Shown: piece by piece, positions 50,537-60,539 of the stretch
Layout: the number at the start of each line of letters is the position of its first letter
Numbering within the stretch: the stretch's first letter is position 1
Origin: Rhabdophis nuchalis
Lineage: Eukaryota > Chordata > Lepidosauria > Squamata > Natricidae
Length of the DNA: 64,000 nucleotides
Direction: 5' to 3'
Assembly: GCA_039707465.1 (NCBI GenBank)
Contig: CM077647.1
Coordinates: 119,600,610-119,664,609, forward strand
The notes under the pieces: model-generated
Databases searched by the model: none
What the model saw: only the letters and a program-made list of their open reading frames with translations
What the model was told of the DNA's origin: nothing
Position numbers and translations under genes: made by a program

Positions 50537-51244
50537 CTTGTATTTGTGCCCTAGTTAGATACACCTGGAAAAAGGCCTTCTCTCTCAGTACTTTCATATG
50601 GTACTGTTTCTGTTCCCCAAACCATAAGGATTAATTATACAAAGACCAGGCAGGGAACACCTAAAGTCAATCAGTGATTGACTCCCCAACTGATAGGGGA
50701 ATGCAAAAACATGATTCAGATAGTACTCTGGTCCAAACTTAGTGGATCCACTTTCTCCATGCACAATGGTTTTTTTTTAAAATGCTGCTCTTCCTCCAAT
50801 CTATGTTTCATTGGCTATTTTCAGAAAGTCCAAATGATTGTTGTAAAATGTAACTGTGAACTGTGAACAACTGTGAATAACTTGTTCTTATATGCTATTT
50901 AAAAGTCTATTGCTAATTATGAAATGAAAAAGGAACCTGTCAACATTTTTTGCAAGTTTTTCTCAGTAGCTGAAGCCTACTGAGTTTTCATATTGCTGGA
51001 GATGAGGAGAGAAAAACAATATAGTAATGTTTATATGCAACCGTCATGAGGTCTAAAACCTGCAAAAGACAGAGAGATGGCCCTGGAGCTAAAGTGTACA
51101 CCTCCACCTGCGCAAAAAGGAAAGATAAAGGCCATACCTCTCTTTCTATCCACAAAGCAAACCTTAAAACCATAGTTTAAGTAGTAACATAATGTTTTGC
51201 AAAGAAAGAGGAAACAGAACTTTTATCAGCTTTACCTCTTACTC

Positions 51245-51339
51245 CAGGGGTCTCCAACCTTTGCAACTTTAAGTCTGGCTGGAGAAGTCTGGGAGCTGAA
51301 GTCCTTCAGACTTAAAGTTGCAAAGGTTGGGGACCCCTG
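51245..51339. mobile_element. Foldback hAT MITE, small
   Basis: 95-bp palindrome: caggggtctccaacctttgc ... gcaaaggttggggacccctg. Flanks tcttactc and ctctactc agree at 6 of 8. Core gggagctgaagtccttcaga matches the family at 14331 and 60317. Confidence 0.8.
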
Positions 51340-52221
51340 CTCTACTCCCTTTGCTTGAGCTACTTTACTAGGGAACAGTTTCAACACTGCACAAAAAGTC
51401 TGAACAGCCTACATATGATAGATAGCTACCAGATAGCTGAAAGAGGAAAGAAGGACAAATGGGGGAGGGAGAGGAGAGGACATATTAACTGTTTAACATT
51501 CTTGGAGTCCACAATGAAAATTACAGTGAGATACTGCAAAAAAAATGTATTTAAGTCTACCTATATATTACATTACTTTTACCAACATTGGAAAGATTGG
51601 TTTTTCAGACAGAAGAATGTGGTTAGGTTTGCAATTGTAATTGATAAGATTTTGTCAATTTCAGATAGCAGGACAAGCCAAGGGTACCAATCAACTAATT
51701 AAAGTCATAGATCTAAGCTTGTTAACTTGTAGTTAGCACTTATTAGGGAAGCGCTGGGGGTGGGGAGTTGTTAAGACATGGACATGGAGTACTCAAAAAG
51801 CAAACCGGGCAATATGCCTGCCAGACAATGAGAGAAAAGGAGAACATGCTCTCCTTTTGTTGGAGATTTGGTAACATTAAAACTACATCAATCCTTGTTA
51901 TTTTCATAAATTTCTTTTGTCAGATTGTAGGGAAGAAATGATGTTAACCACTGAGTTGTGTCAAACTCATAGGGATTCTATGGGCCAGGTCTCTCTGCCT
52001 CTTGCAATTTTGCAGTCCTTCTTTGAGTTTTTCTGTGCTCTGGCTGGTGTCAGTTTTGAGGGTGGTATGCAAGAAAAAACATCAACCCCAGTATTGTGAA
52101 TGCTGAAAAATCTGAAATGATCAAGCTACTTTGCCTCTTTTAAGAATTTGCAAATATTTTTCTAAGTAGATTACATTGAGATGAGATATATCTTGTGACA
52201 GGAAGATTGTTAGTTAGTTTA

Positions 52222-52324
52222 GTTAGTTATAGTTTATTTGATTTATATACCGCACCCTTTCCCAAAAGGGACTGGGGCGGTGCACAGGCAATTTAAAAAA
52301 CATATATAAACAACAATATTTATG
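52222..52324 (-). mobile_element. L2 3' end (minus), left part of a split copy
   Basis: Complement of the L2 UTR: gatttatataccgcaccctt, gggactggggcggtgcacag. It resumes at 53321-53412 (aatatccctgtgctaaaatt) after an opposite-strand L2, so the plus-strand L2 inserted into this older copy. Confidence 0.75.
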
Positions 52325-53320
52325 TGGTGATGTGCCAGTGCCTGGAAGCCGTGCGGATCTGGATGGGAAGTAACGGACTTAGGCTCAACCCGACCAAGAC
52401 CGAGTGGCTGTGGTTTCCGGCTGCCCGATTCAACCAGCTCTCTCCAACGCTGGCCATAGGGGGCGAACATCTTGCCCCTGTGGATGGGGCGCGCAACTTG
52501 GGTGTCCTCCTGGATACCCGGCTGTCCATGGAAGATCAAGTGACAGCCGTGGCCAGGAGGGCGTTTTACCAGGTTCGCCTGGTACGCCAGTTGCGCCCCC
52601 TATTGGATCGGGACGCCCTTCGCACAGTCACTCATGCTCTCGTGACATCCCGACTGGATTATTGCAACTCTCTCTACATGGGGCTCCCCTTGAGGTGTAC
52701 CCGGAGGCTTCAGTTGGTCCAGAATGCAGCCGCGCGAGCAATTATGGGCACCTCTAGGTTTGCCCATGTAACACCGCTGTTGCGCGAGCTGCACTGGCTA
52801 CCTGTCGTCTTCCGGGTGCGCTTCAAGGTGTTAATTACCATCTTCAAAGCGCTCCATGGCTCGGGACCTAGCTACCTGCGGGATCGGATCCTGCCCCATA
52901 CATCCTCACGGCCGATTCGCTCCCACAGAGAGGGACTTCTCCGGGTGCCGTCCACTAGACTTTGTCAGCGGGCGACGCCCAGGGGAAGGGCCTTCTCTGT
53001 GGCGGGCCCAGCCCTCTGGAATGACCTTCCCCCCGATATCAGGACAACCACGGACCTCCGCTCCTTCCGCTTAAAATTAAAGACGCACTTTTTTCGTCTG
53101 GCCGGCCTTGGGTAGTCTCTTTTTAGGTTAGGGTTTTTTAGGGGTAATTTTTAGTTTAGTTTATGGGTTTTAGCGCAGGATCTATTTAATCTATTTTTAA
53201 CTCTGTATTTTGTATTTGCTTGTGCTTTATTTGTATTTTTAATTGCCTGTGCCCCGCCTCGAGTCCCCTTTGGGGAGAGAGAGCGGGATATAAATTAAAA
53301 TTATTATTATTATTATTATT
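52325..53320 (+). mobile_element. L2-clade LINE 3' fragment, inserted in an antisense L2
   Basis: The longest intact L2 frame in the window (263 residues at 52324-53115): CLEAVRIWMGSNGLRLNPTK, TEWLWFPA, LGVLLDTRLSMEDQVTAVAR, DALRTVTHALVTSRLDYC through HFFRLAGLG, then UTR and ATT repeats. It lacks RT motifs upstream of the thumb-like region. Young 5'-truncated copy. Confidence 0.92.
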
Positions 53321-53412
53321 AATATACAAAATATAAAACCGAATTAAATTAATATCCCTGTGCTAAAATTTTAAATACATTAAAACAATATCCCTAAAAC
53401 CAATTTAAAACA
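53321..53412 (-). mobile_element. L2 3' UTR (minus), right part of split copy
   Basis: aatatccctgtgctaaaatt and ccaatttaaaacaatttaac are the complement of the L2 3' UTR (ttttagcgcagggat, aaattgttttaattgg). Partner of 52222-52324. Confidence 0.7.
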
Positions 53413-53513
53413 ATTTAACTGCAGATGAATTGTATTGAGTTATCAATCGTATTGAGTTAACCTGAGATAAGCTAAAACAATTGATGCTGAACTTCTATGT
53501 CAGAAACAAATAC

Positions 53514-53537
53514 ACACACACACACACACACACACAC
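53514..53537. repeat. (CA)n microsatellite
   Basis: About 12 uninterrupted CA units. Confidence 0.9.
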
Positions 53538-53821
53538 CAATTTTACATACACTGCAAATGACTTGGCTCCTGAATACAGATAATATTGTAAAAAAATTCA
53601 TAGCTTTGAAATTATTTCTGGAATAGTAAAAGATGAGTGTGTGATTGCAGCTTTTTTGCTCAGAGAAAAGGGGAGACATGATAAAGATATATCTGATAAA
53701 AATTATGCCTGGTACAGAAACTATGGACAAAGAAAAACATTTCCTCTTTTCACAAAGTTAGAATTGTTAGAATTTTGGATTATCCATTGTTTGGGGACCT
53801 TCAGAACTTAAAGAAAAACTT

Positions 53822-54160
53822 GATAGGATAGGATAGGATAGGATAGGATAGGATAGGATTCTTTATTGGCCAAGAATGATTGGACACACAGGGAATTTGT
53901 CTTTGGTGCATATGTTCTCAGTGTACATAAAAAAGAAAAGATGCATTCATCATGAATCATAAGGTACAACACTTAATAATAGTCATAGGGTACAAATAAG
54001 CAATCAAATCATACTAGGAAATGATCAATATAAATCATAAGAATACAAGTAATAAAATTACAGTCATACAGTCATAGGTGGGAGGAGATGGGTGATAGGA
54101 ACAATGAGAAGATTAATAGTAATACTAATGCAGACTTAGTAAATAGTTTGACAGAGGCAA
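53822..54160 (-). mobile_element. CR1-type LINE 3' end with (ATAGG)n tail
   Basis: Nine GGATA units precede attctttattggccaagaat, tggacacacagggaatttgt and ctttggtgcatatgttctca, a block I recognise as an abundant snake repeat. On the minus strand the pentamer array is the LINE's 3' tail. Snake CR1 elements are known to seed microsatellites this way; assigning the block to CR1 is partly from memory. Confidence 0.6.
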
Positions 54161-54174
54161 ATATGAGTAGATAT

Positions 54175-54345
54175 ACCTACGACTTCAATGTAATGGTAAC
54201 AGTGTTCTGTGCACCTCGGCATATAGTTATGCTGGCCACATGATCACAGAAGCATCTTCAGACAATGCTGGCTTCCTCAGCTAAGAAACCGAGATGAGCA
54301 CCACCCCTTAGAGTCAGACACAACTGAACTGGGGAAAACTTTATT
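54175..54345 (+). repeat. Sauria SINE / BovB 3' fragment
   Basis: atggtaacagtgttctgtgc, tatgctggccacatgatcac, gaagcatcttcagacaatgc, accgagatgagcaccacccc and ttagagtcagacacaactga match the 3' half of the SINE at 5277. Confidence 0.7.
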
Positions 54346-55609
54346 TTTATTATCTCCTTAGGTACTTGCAAGTTTCCAGATCTATCTAATTAGATATTAT
54401 AGGCAAAAATGTAGAACTAGATTTTTCCACCTTTCATTCGGTCTTGTGTTTGATAGCAACTGTGATGGATATCATTGGGCCTGTGGTAATTTCAGTCTTT
54501 ATTCCCCAGGCCCGCCTTGGCCTTTTATGAAAATAACACATTTCTGTTGCCTGTTCAAAGGGAAACCACAAAAAAAAAAAAATACTCTTAACATGTTTCA
54601 TATAGTATATTTTTCCTGGAAAAATGAATTTCTAACTCCTATTACCAGATATTATGGAGTTACAAATGAGACTTGAATTTAAAAATATGATGATCCATTA
54701 CTATCCCTGGAATTAAATCTAAGTGTTTATCTTTTGTCCCTTGTTAACAATTATATTTCTCAGAAATATAACCTTAACATTTGTTCCTTTAACTTAAATT
54801 AGTAACAGTTTTATAATCTGTTTTCATACAAGAGAACTATTCTTTTTAAACTTTTAACTAGTGAATGATTAACTTTCTGCACTTCAGCACTATTTTTAAG
54901 ATTATATGCCATCAAATTAATATAAACTCTTAAAAACCACATAGACAGAAGTCTTCAAGATGACACGCCTTCAACCTGGCCCTTCAGGTCTTCTAGCTAT
55001 GTATCCATCACTGCTGTAATCAAGTCCATCTATGATGCCACTAGTTATTTCTATCTCTCCCAGGATTATAAATTTCTCAAGGATGCTAAATATTTGTGTA
55101 GTATGTCCAAACTATAATAATTTGCTGCTCATCATTTCTGCCCCAAGTAAGAAATCTGGACTGATTTATTCCATGAATAATTTGTTCTATGATTCATTTT
55201 AATTATTTTTAAGATAACTCTTAAACTGGATTGTTTAACCATGATTTACTGAATCAACATAGGTCAAAAATAGTCCTTTGTGCTATTGTAAACTAATATT
55301 TCGCAAAAACAAAATGCCATTTAATTGATTTTAAAATTGACTGCTTAGTAAATTATTAAACATATAGTACCCTATTTTTCAAAAATACACAAACTAGTGT
55401 CCTATTGTTTTAATAATGGAAATAATAAAATTAAAATACATGCCCATATGATAAACCAATGAAACTACTCTGGTTTCTGGTCTTTGTCCTTAACATTTCA
55501 GATATCCAGTTTGATTAGGATACAATCATTTGATTTCTTAGTTTTTCAAGTGTGATTGTTACTAGATTAGACTACACAGTAACACATTTGAAAGGAAGAA
55601 AAATGCAAT
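54346..55609. other. Intergenic AT-rich, nothing recognised
   Basis: About 1.3 kb, strongly AT-rich with an A13 run near 54571. No repeat termini or coding exons. Confidence 0.5.
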
Positions 55610-56420
55610 ATTTGGTAAAGTTGTGGGATGCCTGAGGATGGCAGTATGATCCCATATCTCTTTGTTGGCACTGTCATTGAATACAGTAGCAGAAAGCTGA
55701 ACAAGAGAACTGAAGAAGATTCTTGGATGAGAGGTGAAATGTTTTCAAAGGAAAAACAAACTCAAGAAAGTCCAATTGTCTTTTGGAAAAGCACCTTTGG
55801 GACAGCCGTGATCTGGATGATTGAGAATTTCCATAGACAGAAAGCTGAATAGACATTGCTCCTAAGAAACAAGCAGCAGAAATTGAAAAATGTCTTTGCT
55901 TTTGCCTTATTTGAAGAAACATGCAGGAGTCACAAGAGTTTTCTCCTGTATGTTTAATATTTGGGTATGGCACAATGTCACAATTTCATTTATTGCATGG
56001 AATGTAGGTGTACCCTATTTGTCACTGACTGAAATCAAATATTTTGGCAATTGGACTTTGAAGAAGAATAAGTGTAGTGACACATGAGTTTGGTATTGGA
56101 GAAGACACCTGAGAATACCACGACAGCCAGAAAATAAATTTCTGGAACTTTGAACGAATTAAACCAGAGTTCTCAGTTGAGACACAAGCTCAAATTATTC
56201 AATTTCAGACACATTGCATAATTATCTGAAGAAGACTGCAATATTGGGAAAGAGTGGAAGGAAAGAGAAGAAGAGTATGACCTCTACTAAGGTGAATGGA
56301 CTTAGTTACAGTGACAATGAGTGCATAGTTGGAAGAGTTGAAAGATCAGCTTAGGGTTAGATCATCATAGAGAAAACCTGTCTATGTGGTGGCTATGAGG
56401 CAATAATGATTTGATGGCAC
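55610..56420 (+). repeat. Unclassified interspersed repeat
   Basis: Contains tgcctgaggatggcagtatg, tctctttgttggcactgtca, gaagattcttggatgagagg and aagcacctttgggacagccg, a text I associate with repeated non-coding DNA in squamates, possibly the 3' region of a Penelope-like element. No domain in the 74-residue frame. Class uncertain. Confidence 0.4.
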
Positions 56421-56479
56421 TTAATCACATGCCTAAGATAGAAGATCTTGATATTTGAACATGAGGTAAGTAAATGGCA

Positions 56480-56696
56480 CATAATCACACCCCCAATTAT
56501 TCCATGCCCCAATCATTCCAGATACTTTGTCCGTTCCTGAACTTCTGGTTTGCCCATAGGGCCATTTTTTTGCACTGTGGAGGGTGAAAAATGGCCTCAA
56601 AGGAAGTGTGCTGGCCAGCTGACAGGGCAACACCTCGTGTGCCCTGACAACTGGCTCCGCATGCTATCTGTGGCACACGTGCCATAGGTTCGCCAT
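56480..56696. mobile_element. hAT MITE right half (GTGATGGCGAACC family)
   Basis: Ends gtggcacacgtgccataggt and tcgccatcat, as in the element 34216-34620; interior gccattttttt...ggtgaaaaatggcc matches its gggagaaaaatggccc. The left terminus was not found. Confidence 0.65.
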
Positions 56697-56919
56697 CATG
56701 GATCTATAGTATTATGTCCACTATATTATCTATAGCAGGGTCCCCAACCCCCGGTCCGCGGACCGGTGCCGGTCCGCAGCTTCATAGGAACCGGGCCGCA
56801 GGGCCGGCAAGGAGGAGGGAGCAGCCCCCTGGCAGAGGATGGCCGAGCGCGCCTCCCCCAGCTCGTTCCGATGGCCACCGCGGCGCACTGCACTTTCCGG
56901 GGCTTTCTGGAGAGGCTGG

Positions 56920-57130
56920 CATGTCGGCTGGGAAGGTTATCCCGCAGCGGGCGGCCGAAGGACCCAAGCTGCGGCTATCTTAAGCACCCGGACGGCTTCA
57001 GCGGCGCACACGGAGCTGGAAGGGAGCTGGGCGTGCAGCGCCCGGATGGCTTTGGCGGCACTTAAGAATAGCCGCAGCTCGGGTCCTTCGCCCACCCGCT
57101 GTGGGATAACCTCTGCAACCGACATGCCAA
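56920..57130. repeat. Inverted repeat in hAT element
   Basis: Left arm ggcatgtcggctgggaaggt, tatcccgcagcgggcggccg, ggacccaagctgcggctatc, ttaag; right arm cttaagaatagccgcagctc, gggtccttcgcccacccgct, gtgggataacctctgcaacc, gacatgcc. Arms about 80 bp with mismatches; a loop of about 60 bp. Confidence 0.85.
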
Positions 57131-57179
57131 CCCCTCTGCTGCTTCCCGGGGAGGGGGGTGGAGGGAGAGAATGGCAGAC

Positions 57180-57600
57180 ACACAGAGAGGCAGACTTAGA
57201 CAGAAATAGAGAGAGAGGGAAACAGACACACACACACACACACACAGTGACAGAGATGGGTGGAGGGAGGAAAGAGAGAGAGAGACAAAAAACAGAGAAA
57301 GAGAAAGAAAGAAAAATAGAAAAAGAAAGATAAATGGAGGGTGGGAGGGAGTGAAGGAAAGAAAGGGGAGGGAAGAGGAAGGGAGAGGTGAAAGAAGGAA
57401 GGAAGGAAAGGAAGGAAAGAAAAAGAAAGATAAATGGAGGGTGGGAGGGAGTGAAGGAAAGAAGGGGGAGGGAGGAGGAAGAGAGAAGTGAAAGAAGGAG
57501 GGAAAGGAAGGAAAGAAAAAGAAAAAGAAGGAGGGATGGAGGGTAGGAGGGAGGGAAGGAAAGAAGGGAGGCAATGGAAGGAAGGAAAGGAAAGGAAGAA
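57180..57600. repeat. Purine tract with about 100-bp tandem units
   Basis: AG-rich throughout. gaaagataaatggagggtgg starts a unit at about 57324 and again at about 57425, with a partial third near 57527. A CA run lies at 57226-57247. Confidence 0.8.
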
Positions 57601-57848
57601 ATCTATTTTCCTATTTCCTTTATAAATTTAATAAATTGAAATTGAAATTGAAATTCCACCTCAAGCTACCTGTTTGGTTAACCAGGTTAAAGATCTATTT
57701 TCTCCCAGTGGTCATTTCAAAGGAATCACATTCTCTGAGTCATTTCCTGGATTCAAACCAGCATCCCAAAGAGTCATGGGCTGCCTTTATATATAACGAG
57801 TGCCCATAAATCCATTTTTACCATCTTCAGAAGACCAAAGACCAGCCA

Positions 57849-57854
<6 letters not shown>

Positions 57855-57923
<69 letters not shown>

Positions 57924-57950
57924 CAAAAAAAGAAAGAAAGAACTTATGAC
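57855..57950. repeat. (GAAA)n microsatellite
   Basis: About 20 AAAG units broken once by gacaaaaa. Confidence 0.93.
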
Positions 57951-58336
57951 CACAATTGAGCCCAAAATTTTGGTTGCTAAGCAATAAGTGATTTTCACCA
58001 CATTTTCCAAGTTGGCCACGCCCACTGGTGTCTCATGACAACTGAGCCACTCCCACAAAACAGGCCACACCTTTTGGCTCTCAAAAGAAATTTCAGTTGT
58101 GGTACTGTTGATATTTGGCTCTATTGACTAATAAGTTTGCTTACCACTGCCCTAGACGGCCAAGTGAGCCGACTCCCCCCCCCGCATGCGCATGCGCTGC
58201 CTGTTCCCCCTGCCTCCCCTCCTCCTCTAGGCCAGCCGGTCCGCACAATTTTCTTTAAAATGAAACCGGTCCCTGGTGCAAAAAAGGTTGGGGACCCCTG
58301 ATCTATAGTATAGATAAGGTTCTATGCAGTCTAGGT

Positions 58337-58868
58337 CAGTGGTCGGCAAACCGCGGCTCGTGAGTCACAAGTGGCTCTTTGGCCCATCGAGCCTCTTTGG
58401 CCCGTCAAGCCTCTTCCTCCACCCAGCCATGGGCAGACTCCATCTGTTGCATAGGCGGCGGCTGCTGCCCCCGAGCCCTGCGATGCACAGCTCCCACCAT
58501 CCGAGGTCGCCCAGCAGACACGTCGGGCTTGATGGCCGGGCACGTCTCCACCAGCTCCCTCCGACGGCCACTGTGGCACATTTTCTGGGGCTACCTGCCA
58601 CCCGGGGCTGGGATGGAGGTGGGCGTGCAGCGCCTGGACGGCCTTGGCGGCACTTAAGGTAACCGCAGCCTTGGGTGCTCCCCCCCCCGCCTGCCCGCCT
58701 GCTGCGGGAGGAGCAGCCATAGCCTCCCCAGCCGACATGCTGGCCCCTCTGCTGCTTCCGGCGGGGGAGGGAGGGAGAGACTGACAGACACACAGAGAGA
58801 CAGACAGAGAGAGACAGACATAGAGACAGAGGGGGAGGGAGAGAGGGAATCAGAGAGAGAGACAGACA

Positions 58869-58906
<38 letters not shown>

Positions 58907-59260
58907 GACAGATGGGTGGAGGGAAGAGAGATATATATATAGAGAGACAGACAGACAGAAAGAGAGAGAGAAAGACAAAAAGAAAAACAGAAAGAGAAAG
59001 AAAGAAAAATAGAAAGAAAAGGAAAGTGGGAGAGAGAGATAAAGAAAGAAAGAAAGAAACGTATGACCACAATTGAGCCCAAAATTTTGGTTGCTAAGCA
59101 AGACCATCGTTAAGTGAGTTTCACCACATTTTCCAAGTTGGCCACACCCACCCGGTCACATGACCACATAACAGGCCACACCTTTTGGCTCTCAAAAGAA
59201 ATTTCAGTTGTGGTACTGTTCATATTTGGCTCTATTGACTAATGAGTTTGCCCACCACTG
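58337..59260. mobile_element. Non-autonomous hAT element, intact ends
   Basis: 924 bp from cagtggtcggcaaaccgcgg to gagtttgcccaccactg, flanked by gtctaggt on both sides (58329-58336, 59261-59268). The interior shares the GC-rich block (gcgtgcagcgcctggacggc, ttggcggcacttaag) and the right block (accacaattgagcccaaaat ... ggctctattgactaat) with the neighbour at 56736. Contains AG and CA runs (58869-58902). Confidence 0.9.
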
Positions 59261-59519
59261 GTCTAGGTGGTGTCATTACTGGATCTCTTGCAGCCACACA
59301 ATGATTCATGGCTAATTTCCCACTTGAGTCCTCCTCGCTGCCTTGGAAACACCTCATTTTTTTAAAAAGAGTTTCTATCACAATACTTTAATAGGAGGAG
59401 AGAGAGAGAAATTGAAAGGTTGCCTCAGCTGCAATGAAAAAACAAATGGTCCACTGGTAGGAAATAAAAATTGAGTGAAGCGACATTGAAGAACAGCATG
59501 ATTATGAGTAAATAAAACA

Positions 59520-59822
59520 CAGGTAGTCCTTGACTTACAATTTAGTTAGTGACCAAAGTTACAACGGCACTGAAAAAAGTGGCTTGTGAGTGTTTTTCAC
59601 ACAACTATTACAGCATCTCCATAGTCATGTGATCAAAATTCAGATGCTTGGCAAATGATTAATATTTATGACAGTTGCAATCTCCCGGGGCCATGTGATC
59701 ACCTTTAGTGACCTGTCAAGCAAAATCAAGGAAAGTTACAAAATTGGGCAAAAATCATTTAACAACTCTCTCCCAAGGCAACACTTCAGGCTCAGCTGTA
59801 GTTTTAAGTTAAGAACTACCTG
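59520..59822 (-). mobile_element. MITE, CAGGTAGTCC family, copy 3
   Basis: Ends caggtagtccttgacttaca and gttaagaactacctg. Interior tcatgtgatcaaaattcaga and catttatgac-like motifs are the complement of copy 4 at 62544. Confidence 0.72.
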
Positions 59823-60316
59823 TATACAAATATAAGAGCAATAGCTAGGCAAAGGGATTGATTTTGACTTTGACTAAGATGTACTCCCGAAAAAAAAAGT
59901 ATTTTACCCACCATAATGGATTTTGTAGAATAATTATAAGAAATACAGGACTAATTAAAATTATCTGCTACAATGTCCTAACTGTCATTGACTACTTCAG
60001 CTTCTATCCCAAAAAGCACACAAGCACGCAATAGATACAAACTTAAAGTAAACCAAACTTGATTGCAGAAAATACGATTTCACCAACAGAGTGGTCAATG
60101 CCTGGAATGCACTACCTGACTCTGTGGTTTCTTCCCCAAATCCCCCAAAACTTTAACCTTAGACTATCTACTGCCAACCTCACCCCATTCCTAAGAGGTC
60201 TGTAAGGGGCATGCATAAGCGCACCAAGGTGCCTACTGTCGCAATCCTAATGTTCCCTTTTATTTATATCCATTTCATGTATTCCAAATCATGTTTGTAC
60301 AAATCATATGTTATCT
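59823..60316. other. Intergenic, possible LINE 3' remnant
   Basis: 60060-60210 reads VVNAWNALPDSVV-like text (gtggtcaatgcctggaatgc, actacctgactctgtggttt), resembling the C-terminal WNxLP region of a LINE ORF2. Too short to assign to a clade. Confidence 0.4.
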
Positions 60317-60422
60317 CAGAGGTTCCCAAACTTGGCAACTTTAAGACTTGTGAACTTCAACTCCCAGAATTCTGGGAATTGAAGTCCACAAGTCTTAAAG
60401 TTGCCAAGTTTAGGAACCTCTG
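60317..60422. mobile_element. Foldback hAT MITE with perfect 8-bp duplication
   Basis: 106-bp palindrome: cagaggttcccaaacttggc ... gccaagtttaggaacctctg, arms meeting at cccagaattctggg. Flanks tgttatct on both sides (60309-60316, 60423-60430). Confidence 0.92.
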
Positions 60423-60447
60423 TGTTATCTAATACACACTTGGCAAA

Positions 60448-60448
<1 letters not shown>

Positions 60449-60533
<85 letters not shown>
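60449..60533. repeat. (GATA)n microsatellite
   Basis: About 21 uninterrupted GATA units. GATA arrays (Bkm-type) are common in snakes and enriched on their sex chromosomes, but one short array says nothing about linkage here. Confidence 0.95.
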
Positions 60534-60534
<1 letters not shown>

Positions 60535-60539
60535 TCCTC

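Larger units (their letters stand above)
56736..58300. mobile_element. Long non-autonomous hAT element, intact ends
   Basis: 1565 bp from cagggtccccaacccccggt to aaggttggggacccctg, flanked by atctatag on both sides (56728-56735, 58301-58308). GC-rich left part with a palindrome (56920-57130), a purine-rich tract with about 100-bp tandem units (57180-57600), an AAAG array, and a right part sharing about 200 bp with the end of 58337-59260. No transposase. Confidence 0.9.

Noticed and set aside
50229..50558. Poly-lysine ORF
   Set aside because: Translation of the GAA microsatellite.
52324..53115. 263-residue ORF as a host gene
   Set aside because: It is the L2 C-terminal frame with the usual 3' UTR and repeat tail.
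57062..57574. Poly-F/S/P ORFs in both orientations
   Set aside because: Translation of the purine/pyrimidine tract inside a hAT element.
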